This document shows, one piece after another, positions 17,290 through 25,894 of a stretch of DNA of 64,000 bases (position 1 is its first letter; the number at the start of each line of letters is the position of its first letter). Source of the stretch: JAHEDT01 sp963825615 (GTDB lineage: Bacteria; Desulfobacterota; Desulfuromonadia; Desulfuromonadales; BM103); the NCBI GenBank assembly GCA_963825615.1, contig CAWGTV010000008.1, positions 682,001 to 746,000 of the forward strand, read 5' to 3'. A program made the position numbers and the translations under genes. The notes beneath the pieces are model-generated. The model ran no database searches. It saw nothing but the letters and a program-made list of their open reading frames with translations, and was not told the DNA's origin.

Positions 17290-17861
17290 TTAAATACCTT
17301 CCTGAAGATCGCAAGGACCAGCAGCGCCGTCATGGCGGAAATGGCGGTGGCGATCAACACGGGCAGCACGACCGCGGCCGGATTCCGGTGACCGTAATTG
17401 GCCAAGATGCCGATCACGGAGAACGGGATCAACTGGATGCTGGCGGTGTTCAGGACAATGAAAGTCATCATCTCCGGCGTAATGGTCCCCTTATCCTCAT
17501 TGAGCGCATCGAGTTCCTGCATGGCTTTGATCCCCAGTGGCGTGGCCGCGTTGCCGAGTCCGAACAGGTTGGCCAGGACATTCAGGGTGATGGCAGTAAT
17601 GGACGGATGATCGCCGGGGATATTTTTGAACAACCGGCAGATGATCGGCTTGAACAGGTGCGCGATCCGGTAGATCAGTCCGGAGTCTTCCAGAACCCTG
17701 GTGATTCCCATCCAGACCGAGACGATGCCGAGGAGATAAAGTGATATTTCCACAGCCGATTTTGCACCGTCGAAAATGGACTTGGTAAATGCCTCCAGAT
17801 TGCCTGTAAAAATGGCGAAGACGATACCAACGGAGAGCAGGATCAGCCAGAGAACATTCAT
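17283..17861 (-). CDS. spmA: Spore maturation protein A-like membrane protein
   Basis: 192 aa. N-terminal helix MNVLWLILLSVGIVFAIFTG, then the family segments GAKSAVEISLYLLGIVSVWMG and NLFGLGNAATPLGIKAM, and two or three further helices. Partner of SpmB, encoded next. Overlaps the ldcA stop by 4 nt, so the three genes are translated together. No other sporulation genes are visible here. Confidence 0.9.
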   Translation of the reverse strand: MNVLWLILLSVGIVFAIFTGNLEAFTKSIFDGAKSAVEISLYLLGIVSVWMGITRVLEDSGLIYRIAHLFKPIICRLFKNIPGDHPSITAITLNVLANLFGLGNAATPLGIKAMQELDALNEDKGTITPEMMTFIVLNTASIQLIPFSVIGILANYGHRNPAAVVLPVLIATAISAMTALLVLAIFRKVFKC

Positions 17862-18805
17862 AGGTTCCCCCAGGGAAAAGACATGTTGCTTATTAGCAGT
17901 TGCTTTCTGTCCGTATGCAGCTCAACCTCCGCACCGATCGGCAGGGTGAGCTTGTTCGCGACATGGCCGATGTAAGGACAATGCACAACCGGGAACTCCA
18001 GCTCCATCTGCGAGGCCAGGATGTCATAGACCTTCCGGTTGCCGATGCCACGGAAATCGCCGAGGATGAGCGCCTTGATCGCTTTAAACTTCCCGGCCAG
18101 AATCCACTGTGTCAGGAAGCGGTCGACCTCATGCAACTTTTCATCGACATCTTCTAGAAACAGGATCGAACCAGTTATGTCGATCTCCCAGGCCGTATCG
18201 ATCAGCGCGCTCAGGGTAATGAGGTTACCCCCTTTTAGAATCCCTATGGCGGAGCCGGGATTGTAGACCTTGACCGGGACTCCCTTGAGCAGGTTCTTCT
18301 CCGGGTAGCCGTTGACGGCGTTCTCTAGAGACTTGAGCGTGAAGGCCGTCGGCGTGCCTAGGTTGATGACCATGGGCGCGTGAAGGGTCACCAGCCCCGT
18401 GCGCTCGAAGATCGGATTAAGTAAAGCGCTCAAATCGCTGAAGCCGGCGATGATCTTGGGGTGTTTTTTGATGTGTTTGAAGTCGATGAACGGCAGCAAC
18501 TTCATGGCGCTGTATCCCCCGCGTAAGGCGAGTATCATATCGACCCCGGGGTCCTCAAACGCCTGATGGAGTTGATCTGCCTTCTCGCGCGGCGAAGGGA
18601 GCGCCTTCGGGAATTCCGGGTTCAGGACGTTGAAACCCAGTGTCGCGAGCTGTTTGATCCCATCGGTGAAGTCACGTTTCTTCTTGATCAGGTAACTCGG
18701 CGTGACGATAAAGACGTTCTTCAAGGGTAAAATCTCCGCAATATAGAGGCCAGCCTTGAGGCCTGTGGCGCCACGAGCGAATGTAACGGGAAAACGTGGC
18801 CACAT
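17858..18805 (-). CDS. LD-carboxypeptidase family protein (S66)
   Basis: 315 aa from the ATG at 18805; a TTG six codons upstream is an alternative. S66 peptidases cut the terminal D-Ala from tetrapeptide muropeptides in cell-wall recycling. Visible motifs: FIVTPSYLIKKKRDF near the N-terminus, the catalytic serine in IIAGFSDLSALLN, and the C-terminal Glu and His of the Ser-Glu-His triad in ILFLEDVDEKLHEVDRF and PYIGHVANKLTLPIG. The protein has no signal peptide, so it is cytoplasmic. It heads the operon with spmA, spmB and the amidotransferase. Confidence 0.88.
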   Translation of the reverse strand: MWPRFPVTFARGATGLKAGLYIAEILPLKNVFIVTPSYLIKKKRDFTDGIKQLATLGFNVLNPEFPKALPSPREKADQLHQAFEDPGVDMILALRGGYSAMKLLPFIDFKHIKKHPKIIAGFSDLSALLNPIFERTGLVTLHAPMVINLGTPTAFTLKSLENAVNGYPEKNLLKGVPVKVYNPGSAIGILKGGNLITLSALIDTAWEIDITGSILFLEDVDEKLHEVDRFLTQWILAGKFKAIKALILGDFRGIGNRKVYDILASQMELEFPVVHCPYIGHVANKLTLPIGAEVELHTDRKQLLISNMSFPWGNL

Positions 18806-18823
18806 GGGCGTTTTACCGCCCAA

Positions 18824-19297
18824 AGATCTTTAAGAGTTATTTTGCCCCAATTTATATCTAATCCGGCATAAATACAACCAGATCAGAGGGCTGATCTCTG
18901 TTACGGGAATCATGCTTTCAGGGGGTGAGGACATTGGATTCGAGCGCATGTAAGGGCCGGCTGTAATTTTAATTATTGACGATCGCCGAGACGAAAATGG
19001 CCGGGTTATTGATGAGCCTTAGTGGGCGTGCTTAGATACTAAAATTACGGTCTCCTGGTGACAAAAGGCCTTGTACTAATTGTCAGGAATAGTAAGACGT
19101 TCACCAGTCCCGACGCCTGTTCTGTTAATCAAAGTCAAAATGTTGCTATTAACGAGACAATTTTGGGCTCTTTGCTATTTTTGAGCAAATGAAACCGCAG
19201 CACATTAAAAATGGCAATAATTTATTCAGCGAAAATATTCCATATCTTATCAATAAGTTATCATTGCCATAACTGATACTTCAGGGAGCTTATGTTG
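18824..19297. other. Start of the AT-rich accessory region
   Basis: No supported gene. It holds a divergent family A element at 18979-19030 and, at its right end, a sigma-54-type promoter. Composition drops to clearly AT-rich from here to about 39.5 kb. Confidence 0.55.
18979..19030 (+). repeat. Family A element, copy 2 (partial)
   Basis: Contains GACGATCGCCGAGACGAAAA and GGGTTATTGATGAGC, then a hairpin-1 stem GAGC/GCTT. Hairpin 2 is missing. It has no adjacent plus-strand gene. Confidence 0.55.
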
Positions 19298-19313
19298 TGG
19301 CCTTAAACTTGCA
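19298..19313 (+). promoter_or_regulatory. Sigma-54-type promoter for the response regulator
   Basis: TGGCCTTAAACTTGCA has GG and GC at the standard -24/-12 spacing. The C after TGGC differs from the TGGCAC consensus. It lies 72 nt before the ATG at 19385 in the same direction. Confidence 0.55.
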
Positions 19314-19384
19314 AAGTAGCGTTTTATAGCGTTTCTTCTGGGAGGGGGGGACAATAAACTTGCCTGCTTTATGTGGAGTGATTC

Positions 19385-19810
19385 ATGCGGTCATCAAAAA
19401 TACTCAAAGCCAAACTTATTGATGATGAGTTATTATTATCTGCCGTAATTAAAAAAGTGCTGCAGCGTTATGGCTGCCACGTGCAAACCTTTTCTGACCC
19501 TACAAAAGCTTGTAGAGCTTCCGTTGACCCCTCTTTTAAATGCTCCTTGGAAGCTCCATGTGCGGACGTCATCATAACTGACTTGAGGATGCCAAGCATG
19601 AATGGGTTAGAATTTTTAAAACTTCAACGACAGTGCGGATGTAAAGTTCTAGATGCAAACAAGGCATTGATGAGCGCGATAATAACAACTCATCAACAGA
19701 AAGAACTCTTTGAGCTTGGGCATTTTTTTTTCCAAAAGCCTTTTAAATTGAATGATGTTGAACATTGGATTTATGAATGCGCGAAGAGAATCCAAAAAGA
19801 AGCTAGTTAG
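19385..19810 (+). CDS. Response regulator receiver-domain protein
   Basis: 141 aa, one stand-alone receiver domain. Acidic pair in KLIDDELL, phospho-acceptor Asp in DVIITDLRMPSMNG, and the conserved Lys in FFFQKPFKLND. Two cysteine-bearing insertions (SVDPSFKCSLEAPCA and QRQCGCKVLDANK) are longer than usual. No output domain, so it likely acts by protein contact. GGAGTG lies before the ATG, and a sigma-54-type promoter is upstream. No sensor kinase is in the window. Confidence 0.85.
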   Translation: MRSSKILKAKLIDDELLLSAVIKKVLQRYGCHVQTFSDPTKACRASVDPSFKCSLEAPCADVIITDLRMPSMNGLEFLKLQRQCGCKVLDANKALMSAIITTHQQKELFELGHFFFQKPFKLNDVEHWIYECAKRIQKEAS

Positions 19811-20199
19811 ACGTTTATTACAATAGTATGGGAGTACTTTTTTTGCCTGCTGACTGTTCTTATTTATAATCATCTATAAGACACAAAAGCCCTCGATCTT
19901 AGGTCGGGGGTTTTTTCTTTTATCAAGATCAGTGAGAATTTCGCTTTTTAGTCTGTTGGGTCAATTAAAATATTTTGAGAATATATATGACACATTCCTT
20001 GTAATGCCACGCTAGAATTCCAAGCAGGTTCGAGATAAAAATTGTCTGCCTACTAAACAATAATCACTAAGAAACATTTACTGTCGCTCTAAAGAGGCCA
20101 ATTTTTTTCAAGAAGCAAAAAAAGATTAAAAAAATAATAACTATTTGGGTGTTTATATTATATTTCCTCAAATAAATACCGAGTATTGCTGAGGGTGGT
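19811..20199. other. Intergenic region after the response regulator
   Basis: Contains a family B terminator hairpin and its tail. The rest is AT-rich and nothing else was recognised. Confidence 0.5.
19882..19946 (+). terminator. Family B hairpin with tail, copy 1
   Basis: CCCTCGA (19890-19896)/TCGGGGG (19904-19910) and TTTTTT, followed by a tail containing TATCAAGATCAGTGAGAATT. Located 80 nt after the response-regulator stop. The same hairpin and tail recur across the accessory region. Confidence 0.7.
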
Positions 20200-20544
20200 A
20201 TGGTTATTGCTGAAGATAGTTCATGTGAATTGTTCTCCGACAAGAGGAAACTTGGAGAAATCCAGGGGGCGCAAAGTTACAGTCCCCATGTGGACGGCCA
20301 GACTACCGAAGAGAGCCAGCATCCGACCATATGCACTTTATTGATGCACGTCCGTTTTCGGTTTCCGAAAACGGGGTGTTTAATTGGGTTATATGCAGGC
20401 GAAAATGTAGGAGCAATCACTAGAAGCCCAAGAAGACATTCGAATTCGAGACACGAATGGATTGTTTGGGAAAATTACGGAGGAATATCCCTCGATAGCG
20501 GCATAAACCTTACAAGACTTATTGAGCCAATCATAAAACTCTGA
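20200..20544 (+). CDS. Hypothetical protein, doubtful
   Basis: 114 codons with GAGGG about 5 nt before the ATG, but no recognised family, no signal peptide and no repeated structure. Within it, at 20351-20371, is a DNA palindrome CGTTTTCGG/CCGAAAACG, which is unusual inside a gene. It may be a small real gene or a chance frame. Confidence 0.3.
   Translation: MVIAEDSSCELFSDKRKLGEIQGAQSYSPHVDGQTTEESQHPTICTLLMHVRFRFPKTGCLIGLYAGENVGAITRSPRRHSNSRHEWIVWENYGGISLDSGINLTRLIEPIIKL
20351..20371. repeat. Short perfect palindrome
   Basis: CGTTTTCGG and CCGAAAACG arms separated by 3 nt. Could be an operator or hairpin; nothing else supports a role. Confidence 0.35.
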
Positions 20545-20754
20545 CAATAAACTTTTTTCTGTGATTGATTAAGGATTCTAAGTAAATCTGAGTACAGCGG
20601 CCATATGTTTGACTCAACAGCTATCGAAGCCTTGTTTCGGGCCGTCAAAAAGGTTGACGCACTCCCTGCAGGCTGGGCAACAACTCTAAACAGTGACGTT
20701 ATCTGATTACTGTTTGCCTGGATTATCACTCTTTTCTTCTTGTGAGTATTGATT

Positions 20755-22197
20755 ATGTCTCTATCCGTTGTTACAAACAAAACAGCAAAAACAATGAAAA
20801 AAATTCTTATTATTGATGAACAAACAGCATCTCGAGTTTTCTTAAAAGACATTCTCAATGAGCAATACGATATATGCGAAGCGGTAGACGACATTGAAGC
20901 GGTTGAGCTTGCGCGACGTCATGACATCGACCTGGTTCTCCTTGACATGGAAAGGCCTGACCATTATGGGCCAGAGATTTGCGCCATATTAAAGGGAGAG
21001 GAAGCAACGAGATATCTGCCACTATTACTTTTGTCTTCTTATGATCAAAAAGAAGAGATTATAAATGGATTACATGCCGGCGCTGATGACTATCTGTCAA
21101 AACCAGTCAGCAAGAATGAATTGATTGCCAGGATAGATACTCACCTTCGGACAAAGGAGTATTACGCAGAACTTGAAAAAGAAGATTTGTTGATGTTACT
21201 TGATCTGGCAGACCATATTTCCGTCACAAGAAATCCCAAAAGTATTTTCACAATAATTATCGAAAAATTGGTCACTGCAATTGATGTGTCACGTTGCTCG
21301 ATAATAAGCCTTAGCTCCGATGGGGGATTGGTCGTTAAGGCAAGCAATGATCTTCCCGACGGTCATGAAATCAAAATTGACTTGAAAAACTACCCGGAAA
21401 TTAATGAGGCTTTGGTTACCCAGCGCCCGGTTGTATTGCAGGATATCGGTAGCAGTCTTCTTATGGAGCCTGTCAGGGAAAAAGTAAAAGGATTGTCTTA
21501 CGGTTCTCTCATTGTTGTTCCCATCGTCAAGAAACAGAATGTCATCGGGACTTTTTTCCTGAGGACTGCATCCCCTTTAAAGGGAGGTGTATCAAATAGG
21601 GTTTTCAAGTTGTGCCAGTTGATCGCGAGCATTTCAGGGAATGCTCTTGAAAATGCGGTTCTTTTTGAAGCAATGCAGTCAAACAGAAAATTGCTCGAAG
21701 ATTTGAACTGTCGGGACAGCTTAACGGGGCTTTATAATCACCAACATTTCCATTTGCGTTTAGAAGGAGAATTTTCCAGAGCTAATCGTTACGGTCTACC
21801 GCTCTCCTGTATTTTCTTGGACGTCGATAATTTTAAAAATATCAATGATCGTTACGGGCATCTCGTGGGAGATGTCGTATTGAAACAGATGGGCAAATTG
21901 ATTGAACCGATGCTTCGTAAAAGTGACATGGCCTCTCGATATGGTGGTGAGGAGTTTGCTGTTATCTTGCCAAATACGACGAGCACTGGTGCATATGATT
22001 TTGCAAACAGACTTCTGATAATGATCAGAGAGATGTCTATTCCTCAGGTTAATTACGAGAAGGTCACAGCGAGTATCGGTGTATCAACGTATCTGGATGG
22101 GAACATGGCGTCATATTATGAACTCGTGAGCTCTGCTGATAAGGCCATGTATGCTGCAAAGCTTTTGCAGAAGGATAGAGTTTGCCAAGCAACGTAG
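20755..22197 (+). CDS. Response regulator-GAF-GGDEF diguanylate cyclase
   Basis: 480 aa from the ATG at 20755. Three domains follow in order: a receiver domain (about 15-130, phospho-acceptor Asp in LVLLDMERPD, Lys in YLSKPVSKNE), a GAF-type sensor domain (about 155-310), and a GGDEF domain (about 320-480) with active site GGEEF. An RxxD inhibitory site (RKSD) stands five residues before GGEEF, so the enzyme should make cyclic di-GMP with product feedback. No kinase is next to it. The 3' end of this gene and its terminator region are duplicated, in decayed form, at 23829-24318. Confidence 0.93.
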   Translation: MSLSVVTNKTAKTMKKILIIDEQTASRVFLKDILNEQYDICEAVDDIEAVELARRHDIDLVLLDMERPDHYGPEICAILKGEEATRYLPLLLLSSYDQKEEIINGLHAGADDYLSKPVSKNELIARIDTHLRTKEYYAELEKEDLLMLLDLADHISVTRNPKSIFTIIIEKLVTAIDVSRCSIISLSSDGGLVVKASNDLPDGHEIKIDLKNYPEINEALVTQRPVVLQDIGSSLLMEPVREKVKGLSYGSLIVVPIVKKQNVIGTFFLRTASPLKGGVSNRVFKLCQLIASISGNALENAVLFEAMQSNRKLLEDLNCRDSLTGLYNHQHFHLRLEGEFSRANRYGLPLSCIFLDVDNFKNINDRYGHLVGDVVLKQMGKLIEPMLRKSDMASRYGGEEFAVILPNTTSTGAYDFANRLLIMIREMSIPQVNYEKVTASIGVSTYLDGNMASYYELVSSADKAMYAAKLLQKDRVCQAT

Positions 22198-22206
22198 TCT
22201 TATTGC

Positions 22207-22318
22207 TCACCACTGCCAGGACGAAAACTGCCGTGTTATTGATAGAGCAATTCAGGCCGCTCATTAACCACAAAATTGTGGACACCGGGATCGATTCTAA
22301 GTGGCCATTTTCTTATAG
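22207..22318 (+). repeat. Family A element, copy 3
   Basis: Starts 10 bp after the cyclase stop: CACCACTGCCAGGACGAAAA, GTGTTATTGATAG, hairpin 1 GAGC/GCTC, TTAACC, then a decayed hairpin 2 (GTGGACACC/AGTGGCCA) and TTTTCT. Confidence 0.7.
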
Positions 22319-22491
22319 GTCAAGGTCAGCAAGAATGACATGCTTTTGTCATATTCTTTCCCTCCATTCAATGCAGTAATATAAATAAGACACAGCTCTC
22401 TTTGACATCCCCTGGTGACTAGGTATTGTTGACAGGTATCTGGTTTATGTAGGTATACAAGAATCTAGGGGGTACGACGAAAGATGACTAC

Positions 22492-22522
22492 AAGCGATCC
22501 GTAGAATAGCGGGTGGCTTTTT
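22492..22522 (+). repeat. Family D hairpin, copy 2
   Basis: AGCGATCC/GGGTGGCT with TTTTT, preceded by ACTACA. Nearly the same sequence as at 15862, including GTAGAATAGC. Orphan copy with no gene directly upstream. Confidence 0.55.
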
Positions 22523-22630
22523 GTGTTTAGAATGATCAGTCACAGATTTATCGCTTTCTCGACCATGCCGCCGAACAATTTTGCCGTCTAATTATTGGTT
22601 AGGCCCTGGAAGTTCAGAGAGGAGAGCACG

Positions 22631-22975
22631 ATGAGCAACGAACAGGTGGCACCTGAAACGAAAGGTGTTACGGTGAAGTTACTTGAAACGGTTGACCTTG
22701 GTCCTGAGATCGAGGGTATGGCAGGGCGCCAACTTCGAATGCGAATGGTGACCATCGAACCTGGAGGCGTTTTTGGCCCGATTCACGACCATAAAGGCAG
22801 GCCAGGCACCGTCTTCATACTGCAAGGAACGATCACTGACCATCGGAATGGAGTCGCTACGGACTATGGCCCGGGAGTGGGCTGGCCCGAGGATAGGAAC
22901 ACTACACACTGGCTTGAGAACAGAGGAACGATTCCGGCGGTGGAAATCTCGGTTGATATAGTCAGGCAAGAGTGA
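22631..22975 (+). CDS. Cupin-domain protein
   Basis: 114 aa from the ATG at 22631, with GGAGAG 4 nt before. Single double-stranded beta-helix with cupin motif 1 GVFGPIHDHKGRPGTVFILQG and motif 2 region PEDRNTTHWLENRG, keeping His residues that would bind a metal. Small cupins of this type include dioxygenases, isomerases and sensors, so the activity is open. Followed 27 bp later by a family A element. Confidence 0.85.
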   Translation: MSNEQVAPETKGVTVKLLETVDLGPEIEGMAGRQLRMRMVTIEPGGVFGPIHDHKGRPGTVFILQGTITDHRNGVATDYGPGVGWPEDRNTTHWLENRGTIPAVEISVDIVRQE

Positions 22976-23001
22976 ACTCAGGACCAAAATCTAACTCTTA
23001 A

Positions 23002-23101
23002 AAGTCACGACTTCTGAGACGAAAACGGGCGTGTTATTGATATAGGCATATTTAGGACGACAAAATGATGGCCACCTAAATCAATTCTGGGTGGCCATTT
23101 T
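23002..23101 (+). repeat. Family A element, copy 4
   Basis: Close to consensus: GTCACGACTTCTGAGACG, GGGCGTGTTATTGAT, then ATAGGCATATTTAGGAC, and hairpin 2 TGGCCACC (23069-23076)/GGTGGCCA (23090-23097) with TTTTT. It separates the cupin gene from the transposase gene. Confidence 0.75.
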
Positions 23102-23147
23102 TAGCTGTATTTTTTGCTGTATTTTTTGCGTCTGATAGTCTGGAATC

Positions 23148-23825
23148 ATGTTTAAGAACAGTAAGTTAAGCAGCTACAAGGTTGAAAAAATTATCGAGTG
23201 CTTCTGTCTCGATATTGACGCCACAAAAACGGCCCAACTTTTGCGTCATAATCGTAAGACGATCAACCGATATTATCGTACTTTTCGGCAACTGATCCAC
23301 GAGTACCAGACCCGAGAAATGGATCATTTTGTCGGTGTGGTTGAACTCGATGAAAGCTTCTTCGGTCCAACCCGTGTTCGTGGCCGGCCCGGACCTCGCA
23401 AACGGGGACGAGGGACAACCAAGCAACCCGTCTTTGGTATCTACGATCGTGACGGGCGTATTTACACGGAACTTGTAAGTAACTGTTCTGCCAGGACCTT
23501 ACAGAAGATCATCCGTGGCAGAGTCAGTCCTGAAAGCGTTGTCCTGACCGATGGATGGCGTGGCTATGATGGCCTGGTTGATGTCGGTTATGACAAGCAC
23601 TTACGGATCAATAAAAGCAAACATTTTGTCACTGAAGGCGTCCACATCAATGGGATCGAGGCCTTCTGGAGCTTTACGAAACGACGGCTGACGAAGTTCA
23701 ATGGGGTGAAGAAAAACTTTGTGCTGCACCTCAAAGAGTGTGAGTGGCGTTACAGCAAGCCACCTCAGCAATTACACCAGGAACTTCGTCAAATGATCCG
23801 TCAAAACCCTTGGCTGATGGTCTAG
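23148..23825 (+). mobile_element. IS1595-family (ISXO2-like) transposase
   Basis: 225 aa, intact. N-terminal HTH-like part, then the DDE-type core: VVELDESFFG (first Asp), SVVLTDGWRGYDGL (second Asp), and a region VHINGIEAFWSFTKRRL with the Asn/Glu that closes the site. Length and motifs match the ISXO2-like transposases. No terminal inverted repeats could be fixed: a duplicated TTTTTGCTGTATT lies upstream, and three bases after the stop the sequence is already a decayed cyclase copy, so the right end is probably lost. Confidence 0.88.
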
Positions 23826-23828
23826 AGC

Positions 23829-24209
23829 CTTTTAAAAATATCAATGATCGTTACCGGCATCACGTGGGAGATGTAGTATTGAAACAGATGGGCAAATTGA
23901 TTGAACCGATGCTTCGTAAAAGTGACATGGCCTCTCGATAAGGTGGTGAGAAGTTTGCTGTTATCTTGCCGAATACGACGAGCACTGGTGCATATGATTT
24001 TGCACACAGAAGTCGAAAATGATCAGAGAGCTGTCTATTCCTCAAGTTAATTACGAGAAGGTCACAGCGACTATCGGTGTATCAACGTAACTGGATGGGC
24101 ACATAGGCGTACATGTCATGAATCTCGGGAGCTTTGCGATAAGGCTAAATGTATGACTCGCAAAGCCTTATGCAGAAGAATCAGAGTTTGCCACAGCAAT
24201 GCGCGAGTC
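23829..24209 (+). pseudogene. Decayed copy of the GGDEF diguanylate cyclase 3' end
   Basis: From TTTTAAAAATATCAATGATC onward the sequence matches 21831-22200 at roughly 90 percent or better by eye in the first half, with growing decay after. It covers the last about 120 codons, from the NFKNIND region. The codon before GGEEF is TAA instead of TAT, GGEEF reads GGEKF, and later indels break the frame. The match runs on into a family A element. It cannot make a working domain. Confidence 0.9.
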
Positions 24210-24216
24210 TTATTGA

Positions 24217-24318
24217 AATCACGACTTTTGGGACGAAAATTGGCTTCTTATTAATAGAGACATTTGAGAGGCTCTTTAATCCAAATTAAATGGCCACCTG
24301 GAAACGGGTGGCCATTTC
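24217..24318 (+). repeat. Family A element, copy 5
   Basis: ATCACGACTTTTGGGACGAAAA, CTTATTAATAG, hairpin 1 AGAG/CTCT, TTTAATCC, hairpin 2 TGGCCACC (24291-24298)/GGTGGCCA (24307-24314). Lies in the same place after the cyclase remnant as copy 3 does after the intact gene. Confidence 0.75.
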
Positions 24319-24367
24319 TAATTCTCAGGTATAATAACCATTATGAACAATCTGGAAAGATTTCTTT

Positions 24368-25225
24368 ATGAATAACAGCCTGTCAATTATGAAAACCATT
24401 CTCGGTTTAGCAATCCTGACTCTGAGTTCTTGCTGGCTACTTGTTGGCAACGTTTTGGCATCCTCACCCTCTTTTAATTGTCAACGTGTTGAAGTGGGCG
24501 GCATAGAAGATCTGGTGTGCAAAAATGATGAATTAGCCGCGCTGGACAGAAAGTTGGCCGATGTTTACGCTTCGGCATGCCAAATATCAGTCAATGAGCA
24601 TCCACCCATTCTGAAGGCAGAACAGCGTGGCTGGATCAAGGGGCGCAACGATTGCTGGAAAAGTTCTGACAGGCGGAAATGTGTCGAGGAAAGCTATCGT
24701 TTGCGCATCGCCGAAATACAAGCACGCTATCGTCTGATACCTGGGACAGACACTGTCAGATATGTCTGTGAAGGCAACCCGGCAAATGAAGTCATTGCCA
24801 CATTTTTCCAAACAGATCCTCCGACGCTGATTGCCGAAAGGGGAGACAGTGTCTCGATGATGTATCTACAGCCAAGCGGCAGCGGTGCCAAATACAAGGG
24901 GCGCAACGAAATATTATGGGAACACCATGGCGAAGCCCGAATAGTCTGGGGTTATGATGCCCCTGAGATGAACTGTCAAAAATTGCCGATGGAACGAAGC
25001 AGAATATTACCAGGCTCGCCAGTATGGATACAAGAAGTCGAGAGGTTGGTTGGAACAGGCGATGGTGCTGGTCACGGACCCGACATCGGCTCAGAAGAGT
25101 GGATGTACACCGTGAGTCGTAAACTCGGTATCAACGATTCGCAAGGGCATGGTCCCGATCTTGGCTCAGATGAATGGAAAAATGCTGTTCACCGTTTGGT
25201 GTTTAAATCCGAACCTGGCAATTGA
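24368..25225 (+). CDS. LprI-like plus MliC-like lysozyme-inhibitor fusion
   Basis: 285 aa. Signal peptide (about 1-31). An LprI-type domain (about 35-125) has the paired cysteines in FNCQRV...LVCKNDELAALDRKLADVY and RNDCWKSSDRRKCVEESY. An MliC-like domain (about 130-205) starts VRYVCEGNPANEVIATFF and ends with a second cysteine MNCQKL. The C-terminus holds a 24-25 residue repeat: WIQEVERL...GHGPDIG, SEEWMYTV...GHGPDLG, SDEWKNAVHRL. Both domains inhibit C-type lysozymes, so a periplasmic defence role is inferred. The repeats are unexplained. A family A copy follows. Confidence 0.82.
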   Translation: MNNSLSIMKTILGLAILTLSSCWLLVGNVLASSPSFNCQRVEVGGIEDLVCKNDELAALDRKLADVYASACQISVNEHPPILKAEQRGWIKGRNDCWKSSDRRKCVEESYRLRIAEIQARYRLIPGTDTVRYVCEGNPANEVIATFFQTDPPTLIAERGDSVSMMYLQPSGSGAKYKGRNEILWEHHGEARIVWGYDAPEMNCQKLPMERSRILPGSPVWIQEVERLVGTGDGAGHGPDIGSEEWMYTVSRKLGINDSQGHGPDLGSDEWKNAVHRLVFKSEPGN

Positions 25226-25260
25226 TGCAATAATGCAAGAGAGACTCCCCAGCTTGCAAA

Positions 25261-25352
25261 AGTCACGACTGGCGATATGGTTTTGCCGTACCTCAATTGC
25301 ACGACATATCAGATGAAAAATGGCCCGTCCGATCTGGAGGGGCCATTCATGT
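25261..25352 (+). repeat. Family A element, copy 6 (divergent)
   Basis: AGTCACGACT at the 5' end, a changed middle, and hairpin 2 TGGCCCGTCC/GGAGGGGCCA. It lies between the convergent lysozyme-inhibitor gene and the ferritin-like gene, so it could end both. Confidence 0.6.
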
Positions 25353-25396
25353 AATTGTTCAACGCTTCGTTATCTGCGTTACAGTTTCTCTAATGA

Positions 25397-25894
25397 CTAT
25401 TCACGGACATAAGTGTCTACTTCTGATTCGTGAATGCGCGTTATCTGATATTCATATTCCGACTCGATAATTGCAAAATGCCGGGCGGCATCATCCGCTA
25501 CCTCCATAAAGAGGTTCCGAACTATAGGATCGACCACTTGTTGCGCGGCGCGGCGAAAACTCATCTCTATAGATTTCTCTTCCTGCATGGCCAGTTCCCG
25601 CGCCCTGCGTGCTTGGACTTTTTTGTCTAAAGCCTTGCGCAGTTCCATTAGCATGATCGAGCCTGACTGTGGCGGCGTTGCTAGAAATTCGTCCAGACTA
25701 CTGAGATCGTAATTCTTATAGTATTTAAAAAACTTACCAATGTTTTCCCCAACTTCATCGCAAAGTCGTCGTAGCACAATTTTCCCTGCAAGATTTTCGG
25801 TAACCTCTGCAGCCTCACGGTAGAAATCGTAAAGGTCTTTCTTGGCTTGGATAGCTTGTCGGAGGGCTTGTTGCATAGTGTATTCTTGGGGCAT
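25397..25894 (-). CDS. Ferritin-like domain protein
   Basis: 165 aa, all helical. Two helix pairs carry metal-ligand-like patterns: DLYDFYREAAEVTEN in the first and EKSIEMSFRRAAQ...FMEVADDAARHFAIIESEY in the second, similar to rubrerythrin-type COG1633 proteins. Some canonical Glu positions are not clear, so iron binding is uncertain. No rubredoxin domain. AGGAGG lies before the start. Confidence 0.65.
   Translation of the reverse strand: MPQEYTMQQALRQAIQAKKDLYDFYREAAEVTENLAGKIVLRRLCDEVGENIGKFFKYYKNYDLSSLDEFLATPPQSGSIMLMELRKALDKKVQARRARELAMQEEKSIEMSFRRAAQQVVDPIVRNLFMEVADDAARHFAIIESEYEYQITRIHESEVDTYVRE

Larger units (their letters stand above)
22198..22630. other. Intergenic region with family A and D repeats
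   Basis: Directly after the cyclase stop there is a family A copy, then a short tail (AGGTCAAGGTCAGCAAGAAT), then a family D hairpin near 22492-22522. No gene was recognised between them. Confidence 0.55.

Noticed and set aside
20605..20706. 33-codon frame starting MFDSTAIEALFRAVKK upstream of the diguanylate cyclase.
   Set aside because: No ribosome binding site and no match known to me; possibly a remnant, not enough to call.
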